Origin: Rhodoglobus vestalii
GTDB taxonomy: Bacteria; Actinomycetota; Actinomycetes; Actinomycetales; Microbacteriaceae
Length of the DNA: 64,000 nucleotides
Assembly (NCBI RefSeq): GCF_006788895.1
Contig: NZ_VFRA01000001.1
Location: forward strand, 434,001 to 498,000
Reading direction: 5' to 3'
Shown: piece after piece, positions 46,415-53,832 of the stretch
Layout: the number at the start of each line of letters is the position of its first letter
Position numbering within the stretch: the stretch's first letter is position 1
Notes under the pieces: generated by a model
Database searches by the model: none
The model's input: the letters and a program-made list of their open reading frames with translations, nothing else
What the model was told of the DNA's origin: nothing
Translations under genes and position numbers: made by a program

Positions 46415-47239
46415 CTACTTTGATGCGCGAGCGCCGGTGAGGCGTGTCGCGGCGAATCCTGCGAGGGCAAGAAGTGCTGCGAGGGCACCCAAGCCACCGA
46501 TGAGTGCACCGTTGTTGCTGTCAGCGGCGAGACCGGCGGTTCCGGCATCTACTCCACCGGGGTTCGAGTGAAGACCACCAATGGTCTGCACGGCGAGGTC
46601 GAGGTTGTCGTCCTCTAGGCTGCCCCAGGCATACACGATGGTGTTGACGCCTTCAGCGATAGTTACATCTGCCGGGCCGATGACTGGATCGGTGGTTCCG
46701 TTTGCTGCGACCGTAGCCGAGATGGTTCCGACCGCGAGGTCGGCTTTAACTTCATCGGGGTTGCTGAGGTTCTCGAAGGCCACAGCACCGTTTGCGAGCA
46801 CGTCAACGGCGGGGGCCGCTGCGGTGTGACGAACGGTCAGGCGGCCTTCACCGGCAGCAGTCGTGCTCAGGTCGTTCGTGAACAGGCTCGCTGTGGCTGC
46901 ACCATCAGCATCGAGGTGGGCAACAGCGGTGTAGCTTGTGTTGGCCTCAAGGGTGAGGGTGATCGGGCCAATTATGGCGTCGTCAGCACTGGCGGCATCG
47001 GACGCTGTGATCGCTACAACATAGTCACCGGCTGGAAGATCTAGGGGATCAGTCAGTGTTCCGGGCTCGAAGTCATCGAGCGTGAGGTCACCGTCCACGT
47101 AAACGTCGACGATAGTATCGGGCACTGCGTGCAGAACATAAAGGTCGGCACTCGTGTCTGAGATTGCGTTTGCTGGTAGCGCGACGCCTAATGCGGCGAT
47201 CGCTCCGGCGGCTACGCCGGCAATAAGTTTGTTTCGCAC
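46415..47239 (-). CDS. DUF4397 surface protein
   Basis: A 274-residue secreted protein. Sec signal peptide of about 25 residues ending LPANA; two DUF4397 repeats (about 28-125, DLYVLHAVPDTIVDVYVDG, and 135-225, LTVRHTAAAPAVDVLANG); then a linker, a hydrophobic helix (about 247-267) and a short basic tail. No LPxTG-like motif precedes the helix. GTG 47239 follows AGAGGA. First gene of the unit with the sortase, sigma and anti-sigma genes. Function unknown, probably a cell-surface component. Confidence 0.88.
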   Translation of the reverse strand: MRNKLIAGVAAGAIAALGVALPANAISDTSADLYVLHAVPDTIVDVYVDGDLTLDDFEPGTLTDPLDLPAGDYVVAITASDAASADDAIIGPITLTLEANTSYTAVAHLDADGAATASLFTNDLSTTAAGEGRLTVRHTAAAPAVDVLANGAVAFENLSNPDEVKADLAVGTISATVAANGTTDPVIGPADVTIAEGVNTIVYAWGSLEDDNLDLAVQTIGGLHSNPGGVDAGTAGLAADSNNGALIGGLGALAALLALAGFAATRLTGARASK

Positions 47240-47337
47240 TGTTCTTGTCCTCTCGTCATCGGGCGTAAATCGCCTGACACTGAGTACTTCTGACTGAACA
47301 GTAGTTTTGGATGCAGCAATCTCAAAAAAGTTGGGAA

Positions 47338-48549
47338 TTATTTTTCTGAGTGCTCGGCAAGAGGTTCGACGTGCTTCCTCGAACGTCCAATTGGGGGACG
47401 CCAACCAAGCCACACCATGACGACAGCGCCGACGACGAGCGCCCAGAATGCAGACCCAATTCCGACGACCGTGATTCCCGAGCTCGCGACCAAAAAGGTT
47501 GCGATCGCGGCTATTCGGTGTTCGGGAGCCTCAAGCGCCAATCGAATTGAGGCGATTAGTGCGCCCATCACTGCGAGCCCCGCAATCGCCACCACGACGA
47601 TGGGAGGCGCGACTGTCACCAGTGCTGTCGCGAAGCCCGCCCCGAGACCAATGACAACATAGGTGACGCCGGCGGAGACCGAGGCAATCCAGCGTTTGCT
47701 GTGATCTTCATGCGCTTCCTCGCTTGCGGTCAATGCCGCCGTGATTGCGGCCAGATTAAGCGCGTGACCACCGAAAAATGCGCTCACGGTCGACGCTATC
47801 CCTGTGACCGTCAGAGCGGAGCCCGGGGGCACCACATAACCATAGGTGCGCATTACGGTGAAGCCGGGTACGTTCTGACCCGCCATGGTCACGATGAACA
47901 GTGGAATGCCGAGACTAACAATCAGAAGGGGATCAAAAACGGGTGCGACCGCACTAAGTTGGGGCACAACCGTCGATTCCGCCACAACGATTCCCCCCGA
48001 GGTGACGGCGATTGCGGCGACGGCAGCAAGCAGCGCACCGGGAACCGCCCAGCGCGGAGCAACCCTCAGCAACAGCAGCCAGACAACCACCATCGGCAAC
48101 CCCAACCACGGATACTCAATCGAGGCGGTGATGGGGGCAACACAGATCGGAAACAGGATGCCCGCGAGCATCGCACTGGCAATCGGCTGCGGGACTCGCG
48201 TGACGAGCCTCCCCACCACGGGCACAAGACCACAGACAGCAATCAGTGCCGCACACACAAGAAACGCGCCAACCGCGGCACGAAACTGGCCATCCCCCTG
48301 GCCCGCGACGATCAGCAGAGCGGCTCCCGGCGTTGACCAGGCAATAGTGATCGGCATGCGGTAACGCCAAGCAAGCCCAATAGTTGCGAGTCCCATCAGA
48401 ACCGTCAGAATCAGAAGGCCAGAGGCCGCCTGCACGTCACTGGCACCGACAGCCCGCAGGCCTGCGACCACCAACGTAAAGGACGTTGCAAAGCCCGCGA
48501 TGCCCGCAATGACGCCGGTAGAGAGGAGCTGAAAGATGGTGGTCGTCAC
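47338..48549 (-). CDS. benE: BenE-family benzoate/H+ symporter
   Basis: A 403-residue membrane protein with about twelve hydrophobic segments, matching BenE transporters of aromatic acids. Family features include FATSFTLVVAGLRAVGAS, PITIAWSTPGAALLI and NLAAITAALTASEEAHED. No benzoate-degradation genes are nearby, so the true substrate is uncertain. GTG start 48549 has only a weak SD (AGAGA). About 100 bases separate its end from the DUF4397 start. Confidence 0.9.
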   Translation of the reverse strand: MTTTIFQLLSTGVIAGIAGFATSFTLVVAGLRAVGASDVQAASGLLILTVLMGLATIGLAWRYRMPITIAWSTPGAALLIVAGQGDGQFRAAVGAFLVCAALIAVCGLVPVVGRLVTRVPQPIASAMLAGILFPICVAPITASIEYPWLGLPMVVVWLLLLRVAPRWAVPGALLAAVAAIAVTSGGIVVAESTVVPQLSAVAPVFDPLLIVSLGIPLFIVTMAGQNVPGFTVMRTYGYVVPPGSALTVTGIASTVSAFFGGHALNLAAITAALTASEEAHEDHSKRWIASVSAGVTYVVIGLGAGFATALVTVAPPIVVVAIAGLAVMGALIASIRLALEAPEHRIAAIATFLVASSGITVVGIGSAFWALVVGAVVMVWLGWRPPIGRSRKHVEPLAEHSEK

Positions 48550-48629
48550 TCTCTACTGGTGGCTACGGTCGGCTCATTCTATTGCCGGTTCAGTACAGGC
48601 ACGGGCTCGCCGTGCTGCAGCCACTACAG

Positions 48630-49547
48630 CTACAGCTCAAGCACAATCTTTCCGCGCGAGTGGCCCTCCAAGAGCTTCGTGTATGCCTGCGACACCTGCT
48701 CGAACGGGAAGACCGAATCGATCGGCACCTGCACGGTCCCCGCGGCCACAAGCACAGCGAGTGTCGCAAGGTCATCCGCGGTGGCACCCGCAGCACCAAC
48801 ACCCGTCGTACCGTATTCGTCAAGCGCGGCGTAGTCGGCAATCGTATTGATGCGGTCGGCGGGAGCGCCGAGCGCAAGCGCGGCATCCACTGTTTCGCGT
48901 CCGTTGTTGTCAAGCGCGGCGGTCACGCCTTCCGGACTGATCTCGAGAATACGTTCGACCATTCCTTGACCGTAGGTGACCGGGTGGATGCCCAGCGAAC
49001 GCAGAAATTCGTGGTTTGATTCGCTGGCTGAGCCAATCACTTTCGCGCCCTTCAGCTTTGCCAATTGTGCGGCGATCACACCGACACCCCCCGCCGCTGC
49101 GCTAACCAGAACGGTGTCGGCAGCCGTCAAGGAGACGCTCTCAACGCTTGCCCATGCAGTGCGACCCACGATGTCGAGCGCACCTGCCTGCTGCCAGCTG
49201 AGCGCATCCGGCTTACGAACGAGCGCGTTGGCCACGACCACCACGTAGTCAGCCTGAGCGCTAAACCCTTTGCCGCCGAGCACTTCATCGCCGATCGCCC
49301 ACGTGCTGACGCCGTCACCGATCTCATCGACGACGCCCGCGAAGTCGTTACCGTTGCCGCTGGGAAAACTGACATTCTGCGGGCTCGATGTAGCTTCACC
49401 GCTGAATACCTTGGCATCGAAGGGGTTAATTGCGGCAAATTTCACCCGCACTCGCACTTCACCCTCACCCGCATGGGGTTCGGAGATTTCGGAAATGGTG
49501 AGCACTTCGGGCCCACCGAGCTGAGAGTAAGTAATACGACGCGACAT
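48630..49547 (-). CDS. NADP-dependent quinone oxidoreductase-like MDR protein
   Basis: A 305-residue zinc-free medium-chain reductase. GroES-like domain (1-125, VKFAAINPFDAKVFSGE, GNGNDFAGVVDEIGDGV) and Rossmann domain with VLVSAAAGGVGVIAAQLAK. The C-terminus FEQVSQAYTKLLEGHSRGKIVLEL is typical of quinone/enone reductases. No zinc ligands are seen. Substrate unknown. 80 bases from benE, same strand. Confidence 0.9.
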   Translation of the reverse strand: MSRRITYSQLGGPEVLTISEISEPHAGEGEVRVRVKFAAINPFDAKVFSGEATSSPQNVSFPSGNGNDFAGVVDEIGDGVSTWAIGDEVLGGKGFSAQADYVVVVANALVRKPDALSWQQAGALDIVGRTAWASVESVSLTAADTVLVSAAAGGVGVIAAQLAKLKGAKVIGSASESNHEFLRSLGIHPVTYGQGMVERILEISPEGVTAALDNNGRETVDAALALGAPADRINTIADYAALDEYGTTGVGAAGATADDLATLAVLVAAGTVQVPIDSVFPFEQVSQAYTKLLEGHSRGKIVLEL

Positions 49548-49647
49548 AGATCGAGCCTAACGGGTGGGTCGTGTCTGCACACCAATGCGGAGGAACTGGG
49601 AGAATGAATCCAATATCCACCGATTGACCACACCGGTTAGGACTCTG

Positions 49648-50250
49648 ATGAGCTCGCTTGATAGCACCACAACTCGCACCACAACCGCCGCCGATCTTAT
49701 GCCAACACTATTGCGCGCACATCGAGGACAGCTCTCGGCCGTTGCCATGATTGGGCTCGTCTTGGGTGTTATCGGCCTGCTGTTCCCGGGTGCGACGCTC
49801 CTGACGGTGGCGATTCTTTTCGGTGTCTATCTCATCGCTTCGGGAATGTACCGAATCATGGCTGCCTTTGTTGCGACGTCGCTTGACTCCGCCATGCGTT
49901 GGGTTACCGGGATCCTGGGCCTACTCATCGTTACCGCTGGCGTGCTGTGCCTCTCCAACCCATTCGAGTCTCTTATCGCACTGGCGCTCGTGGTAGGAAT
50001 TGGATGGATTCTCGAAGGAATCGTCGACCTGGTGGGCGGCGTTCGCGGCACCATCCATCCCCGCTGGTTCGGCTGGCTGAGCGGAATTGTGTCGATGGCT
50101 GCCGGAGTCGCCATGTTCGTTCTTCCGGCAGCTGACCTCGTCTCGCTCGTTAAGATCGGAGCGATCCTGATGATCGCCGTGAGTCTCACCACCCTGCTTA
50201 CGCTACCCCGCCGGATCAAGAAAGATACGGCAACGGGACCCGTCGCCTAA
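49648..50250 (+). CDS. HdeD-family (DUF308) membrane protein
   Basis: A 200-residue protein with six predicted membrane segments between residues 30 and 190, in three similar pairs, as in HdeD/DUF308 proteins. The basic C-terminus is cytoplasmic. ATG 49648 follows AGGA by five bases. HdeD is acid-stress related in E. coli; the role here is unknown. Confidence 0.85.
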   Translation: MSSLDSTTTRTTTAADLMPTLLRAHRGQLSAVAMIGLVLGVIGLLFPGATLLTVAILFGVYLIASGMYRIMAAFVATSLDSAMRWVTGILGLLIVTAGVLCLSNPFESLIALALVVGIGWILEGIVDLVGGVRGTIHPRWFGWLSGIVSMAAGVAMFVLPAADLVSLVKIGAILMIAVSLTTLLTLPRRIKKDTATGPVA

Positions 50251-50299
50251 CCCTGCTCGAACGTGCGCGGATTAGCGCAACTGACTGTGAACACAACAA

Positions 50300-50334
50300 C
50301 ACAGGCCGCCATCGCGATGCGATGACGGCCTGTG
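50300..50334 (-). terminator. Terminator of rpsO
   Basis: A 14-bp stem with one mismatch (50300-50314 with 50320-50334) and five-base loop starts 18 bases after the rpsO stop. TTGTTGTGTT follows on the minus strand. It ends the rpsO transcript, consistent with pnp having its own promoter. Confidence 0.75.
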
Positions 50335-50352
50335 GCAAGTGTGGCGAGTCGA

Positions 50353-50622
50353 CTAGCGGCGCAGTCCCAGCTTCTCGATCAACGTGCGGTAACGCGTGAT
50401 GTCGACGTTCTGCAGGTAACCCAGCAGACGACGACGCTGACCGACAAGAAGAAGCAGTCCACGACGTGAGTGGTGGTCATGCTTGTGCATCTTGAGGTGC
50501 TCCGTGAGGTCGAGGATGCGACGAGTCATCATCGCGATCTGGACCTCGGGGGATCCCGTGTCACCCGGGTGGGTTGCGTACTCTTCGATGATCGCCTTCT
50601 TGATGCTAGCTTCAAGAGCCAT
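50353..50622 (-). CDS. rpsO: 30S ribosomal protein S15
   Basis: An 89-residue S15, which binds the central domain of 16S rRNA. Family motifs: [25 protein letters not shown] is present in full, with [18 protein letters not shown] and the C-terminal [12 protein letters not shown] (some of these are given here in shortened form: [12 protein letters not shown]). ATG 50622 has AGAGGGG upstream. A small stem (50690-50694 with 50698-50702) lies in its leader. It is not linked to pnp here. Confidence 0.97.
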   Translation of the reverse strand: MALEASIKKAIIEEYATHPGDTGSPEVQIAMMTRRILDLTEHLKMHKHDHHSRRGLLLLVGQRRRLLGYLQNVDITRYRTLIEKLGLRR

Positions 50623-50711
50623 AAGGTGATCCCCTCTCTGGTCGTTGCGCGGTGCCCACAGCTGGATGCGTAAGCTCTCTTTATCCGCGGCCGTTAGACG
50701 GCAACCTTGTA

Positions 50712-50720
50712 ATTCTAGCA
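50712..50720 (-). promoter_or_regulatory. Possible extended -10 promoter of rpsO
   Basis: TGCTAGAAT on the minus strand matches an extended -10 (TGN-TAGAAT), about 90 bases before rpsO. No clear -35. Confidence 0.4.
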
Positions 50721-50774
50721 GAACCGGGCACCTCGCACGCCTGCTGGCCCATTCACTCGGTTTAGGGTGGGAAC

Positions 50775-51956
50775 GTGAATGCCGCCCTTCTGCTCGACCT
50801 GCTGCTCATCGTGCTGCTGCTCGGTTACGCGGGATACGGCATCAACGTCGGACTCACCCGGAGCGTTTTTGTGATTGCCGGGATAGTGGCGGGTGTCGTC
50901 GCAGCAGTTCTATTCGCCCCCGCCGTGGCGCGCGCAATCCCTGAGCCGCAGATTCGCGTCGTCGTCACAATTGCCGCGGCTATCGGCCTAATCGCGGTCG
51001 GTCACGCCATCGGCCATGCAATTGCGAAAGGTCTGAGCGAAGAACTCGACACGAGCAGGCTTCGCGGCATCGATCGTGCGGCAGGAGGCGTCGTCATTGG
51101 CGTAATTGCCGCGCTCGTTGTCTCCACCGTAAGTTTCAGCGTTGCACAGCTCGGATCACCACTTCTCTCCCGAACAATCGCGGATTCGGCGGTGATCGGC
51201 ACGATTCACGACCTCACACCGGGCAACGTCGAAGTAGCCATCGCCCAATTGCGCACCGTGCTCGCAGATCAAGCGGTGCCATTCTTCACCGCTGAACTGG
51301 GGCGTACCGAAGCGACAATTCCAGGAATCGATACCGGCAGCGCCGCACTCTCCACCGCCGCCGCATCAGTGGTGCGTATTACCGGAAACGCATACGCATG
51401 CGGACAAGCGCAAACCGGAACCGGATTTATCGTCGCCGACGAACGAGTTGTCACCAACGCGCACGTCGTTGCGGGCATCGAACAGCCGGTCGTCGAGGCG
51501 CTCAACGGCCAAGTACTCACCGGAAAAGTCGTCTACTTTGATGCGCGGGACGATCTAGCGATAATCGCCGTACCCGGCCTCACCCCTCGGCCCCTGCCCC
51601 TGGGAATCACCGCACGACCCGGCAGTAGTGCGGCAATTCAGGGTTACCCCTTCGGAGGCCCGATCACCATTGGCGCCGCACTAGTGCAGAGAATCAGCGT
51701 TGCCACCAGCCCCGACATCTACGGCACAGGAGATTTCCCTCGCGAGGTCTACACGCTTGCCGGGCAGGTGAATCCCGGAAACTCAGGCGGCCCATTGCTC
51801 ACCCTCGATGGCACCGTCATAGGGACGGTGTTCGCCCGAAGCGCCGACCAAGAAAACGTGGGCTATGCGGTAACTCTCACCGAACTCCGGCCCGTCGTAG
51901 ACAAAGCCCCCACCCTCAACGGAACCGTGTCTAGCGGGGCATGCATACGCGAGTAA
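50775..51956 (+). CDS. marP: MarP-like membrane serine protease
   Basis: A 393-residue protein with an N-terminal CvpA-like domain of four membrane helices (about 5-130), then an external trypsin-like protease. The triad is His230 (TNAHVVAG), Asp260 (DARDDLAII) and Ser337 ([10 protein letters not shown]). Cys209 and a Cys near residue 390 could form the disulfide seen in this family. In Mycobacterium MarP is needed for acid resistance by activating a cell-wall hydrolase. GTG start 50775 follows AGGGTGGG. Confidence 0.9.
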   Translation: MNAALLLDLLLIVLLLGYAGYGINVGLTRSVFVIAGIVAGVVAAVLFAPAVARAIPEPQIRVVVTIAAAIGLIAVGHAIGHAIAKGLSEELDTSRLRGIDRAAGGVVIGVIAALVVSTVSFSVAQLGSPLLSRTIADSAVIGTIHDLTPGNVEVAIAQLRTVLADQAVPFFTAELGRTEATIPGIDTGSAALSTAAASVVRITGNAYACGQAQTGTGFIVADERVVTNAHVVAGIEQPVVEALNGQVLTGKVVYFDARDDLAIIAVPGLTPRPLPLGITARPGSSAAIQGYPFGGPITIGAALVQRISVATSPDIYGTGDFPREVYTLAGQVNPGNSGGPLLTLDGTVIGTVFARSADQENVGYAVTLTELRPVVDKAPTLNGTVSSGACIRE

Positions 51957-52003
51957 TCGTTGGGGCAGTCAGAGCAATAACCCAGCGCAGTCTGTCATTG
52001 CGA

Positions 52004-52723
52004 TCAGTCATCGCGGCCGGAATCGTCTGACGAGTCCGCCCCACCGTCAAACCTCAAGGTTTCTGAGGAACCAGGATCACCCGGGCACGCATCGACCGGC
52101 TCATCATCGAGCGTCGTGAACGCGAACCATGACCAATCGTCGTCGAGCTTCTTCACGAGACTTCGCGGCACAGCAAATCGCACGACTGCACCATCGATTT
52201 CCGCATCATCGGCATCCATTCGTTGACTCTTATCGCGGTCAAACTCGGAGGACGTGGCGCCCTGAATCTCACCGTCTCGAACCTCGACAGAGAATTGATA
52301 GGAGCGGTCGGCATCCGCCGTTTCAGCATAGACAGCCAGTTGTACCGAACCATCGGGAACTTCCGATGTGAGAAGGAACTCGATGAGCAATTTGTCGCCG
52401 TCAGGCTGAGTCACCGAAACAGAGTCGATATCAAGCGCATCAGTCTCTGACGTGAAGTCTATGCAGCGCGTGCCCGTTGAGGCTCCTGTCGGCGCGATCG
52501 CGGATAGCTCTGGGGGCGTGGTTGCGGCACCCGGCACAGCTGGCGTAGCGCTCACAACGGGCGGTTGAGAACTGTCTGCCGGTTGTCGTGTGGCCGCGAG
52601 AGTGACAACAATGGTCACGATAATTGCGAAAACCAGCACGGCAACAACCGCCACAACTATCGGAACCACCGCAACACGGCGCTGCACAGGATCTAGCGAG
52701 GGCTCAGAAGTCACCCGGAACAC
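52004..52723 (-). CDS. Membrane-anchored protein of unknown function
   Basis: A 239-residue protein with a single membrane helix at about residues 17-43 and an external part. A Pro/Thr-rich linker (about 45-75) precedes a beta-rich domain to residue 215, with one Cys near each end, then an acidic Asp/Ser tail. Start is uncertain: GTG 52723, GTG 52714 or an earlier codon at 52744. No family recognised. It lies downstream of the NERD-like gene on the same strand. Confidence 0.65.
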   Translation of the reverse strand: MFRVTSEPSLDPVQRRVAVVPIVVAVVAVLVFAIIVTIVVTLAATRQPADSSQPPVVSATPAVPGAATTPPELSAIAPTGASTGTRCIDFTSETDALDIDSVSVTQPDGDKLLIEFLLTSEVPDGSVQLAVYAETADADRSYQFSVEVRDGEIQGATSSEFDRDKSQRMDADDAEIDGAVVRFAVPRSLVKKLDDDWSWFAFTTLDDEPVDACPGDPGSSETLRFDGGADSSDDSGRDD

Positions 52724-52776
52724 GCTAGCAGTCCCCAAGAGCACGGCCCGAGAGAGCGGTCACTTCAGCTCACGCG

Positions 52777-53577
52777 TCACCCTGAATTCACGACAAGCGA
52801 CGTCAAAATCATCACCACAGCCCAGAGCGAAAAGATCGTCGCGACCAGCGCAGCGACAACCCATAAGAAACGTCGCACCGCCGCCGTGCGAACATCATGA
52901 TGGATACGCACGAAAGCGCGCGTCAGATTTCGCGCCTCGTGCGCGACCGATTGAGGCTCTGGCCACGTACCGTTCGCTTCCGCGGCTCCAGAAATTTCGG
53001 CGACAGCGGCACCGGAAAGGATCGCGGGAGCAGCAAGCAACCACTGTTCAAGCTGGCTCGAAGTGAGTACGTTAACATCTTCGGGTGCCAGCAGCCCCGA
53101 GACCTTGGTCGGTTCCACGAGAACCAGCACTGCGGTGACCGCGATTGGGGCGTTGAGTGCGGCGCTCAAGGCCCCAGCAACGTGGCGCGCTGACTCTCGT
53201 GCCTCTGTCAGAGCGCCACTAATGCTCTTTGCAACAATCAGGTCGTCACCGCTGAAAGCCACTTCCGCTGACTGGCAGTTGACAACCACGAGTGCGAAAA
53301 CGCCCGCGCGACCGACCGCGAAGTGGTCCAGCGACGTCGAACCAAGGGGAACCCCGTGCAGTACATCCCAGCTGTGGCCAAGCCGGTCAAGGATTGATCC
53401 GACAAGAAGCTCACCCACCGCGCCTCGGTAATGCGCTTTTCCTTCATCGGTGAGAGGCGACGAACCAAAGACACGTGCGAATCGCCCCCGCGGCGCACGG
53501 TGTGATTGCGCTTCGATTACTGCGGATATGGCAGACTGCCCAGCGATCTGACCGCGAAGACTATGGTTCTGCGGCAC
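52777..53577 (-). CDS. NERD-like protein lacking catalytic residues, membrane-anchored
   Basis: A 266-residue protein. A nuclease-related (NERD) domain covers about residues 50-170: RGAVGELLVGSILDRLG, DVLHGVPLGSTSLDHFAVG, GVFALVVVN. In active NERD/PD-DExK proteins the last strand carries ExK (as in IETKN); here it is VVV at 97-99, so nuclease activity is unlikely. A membrane helix at about 235-260 ends the protein. GTG 53577 is five bases after GGAGG. Function unknown. Confidence 0.75.
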   Translation of the reverse strand: MPQNHSLRGQIAGQSAISAVIEAQSHRAPRGRFARVFGSSPLTDEGKAHYRGAVGELLVGSILDRLGHSWDVLHGVPLGSTSLDHFAVGRAGVFALVVVNCQSAEVAFSGDDLIVAKSISGALTEARESARHVAGALSAALNAPIAVTAVLVLVEPTKVSGLLAPEDVNVLTSSQLEQWLLAAPAILSGAAVAEISGAAEANGTWPEPQSVAHEARNLTRAFVRIHHDVRTAAVRRFLWVVAALVATIFSLWAVVMILTSLVVNSG

Positions 53578-53648
53578 CAAGTCCTCCCACTCTCATATCG
53601 CCTAAACACACCGAACTGCACACACCGAACTGCACGCCGAAATACGTT

Positions 53649-53676
53649 AGGCCGGAGGCTCCCCCGCCTCCGGCCT
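53649..53676. terminator. Hairpin between helD and the NERD-like gene
   Basis: A perfect 11-bp stem (53649-53659 with 53666-53676) with a six-base loop, 157 bases after the helD stop. A weak AT stretch follows on the minus strand. It probably ends helD transcription. In the same gap ACACACCGAACTGC is directly repeated at about 53606-53634. Confidence 0.55.
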
Positions 53677-53832
53677 GACTCGTCGCGAAGAATCGCTCCC
53701 GAGCGAAGGTCCCTCCCCCGAGGAATGACTTCTAGATATATAGTGCCCACACTGTGAATTTCATGTAACCCCCACTTGTGGGACCACCCCAATGGGGCAA
53801 TCAGCCAGCGTGGCAAACAGCCAATGGCCCAT

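Noticed and set aside
47255..47290. ECF promoter before the DUF4397 gene
   Set aside because: Some AAC- and CGAT-like pieces are present, but spacing does not fit a known ECF consensus well enough to call.
53517..53816. A minus-strand frame of 99 codons between helD and the NERD-like gene
   Set aside because: Covers the hairpin at 53649-53676 and repeats, has no SD and no family.
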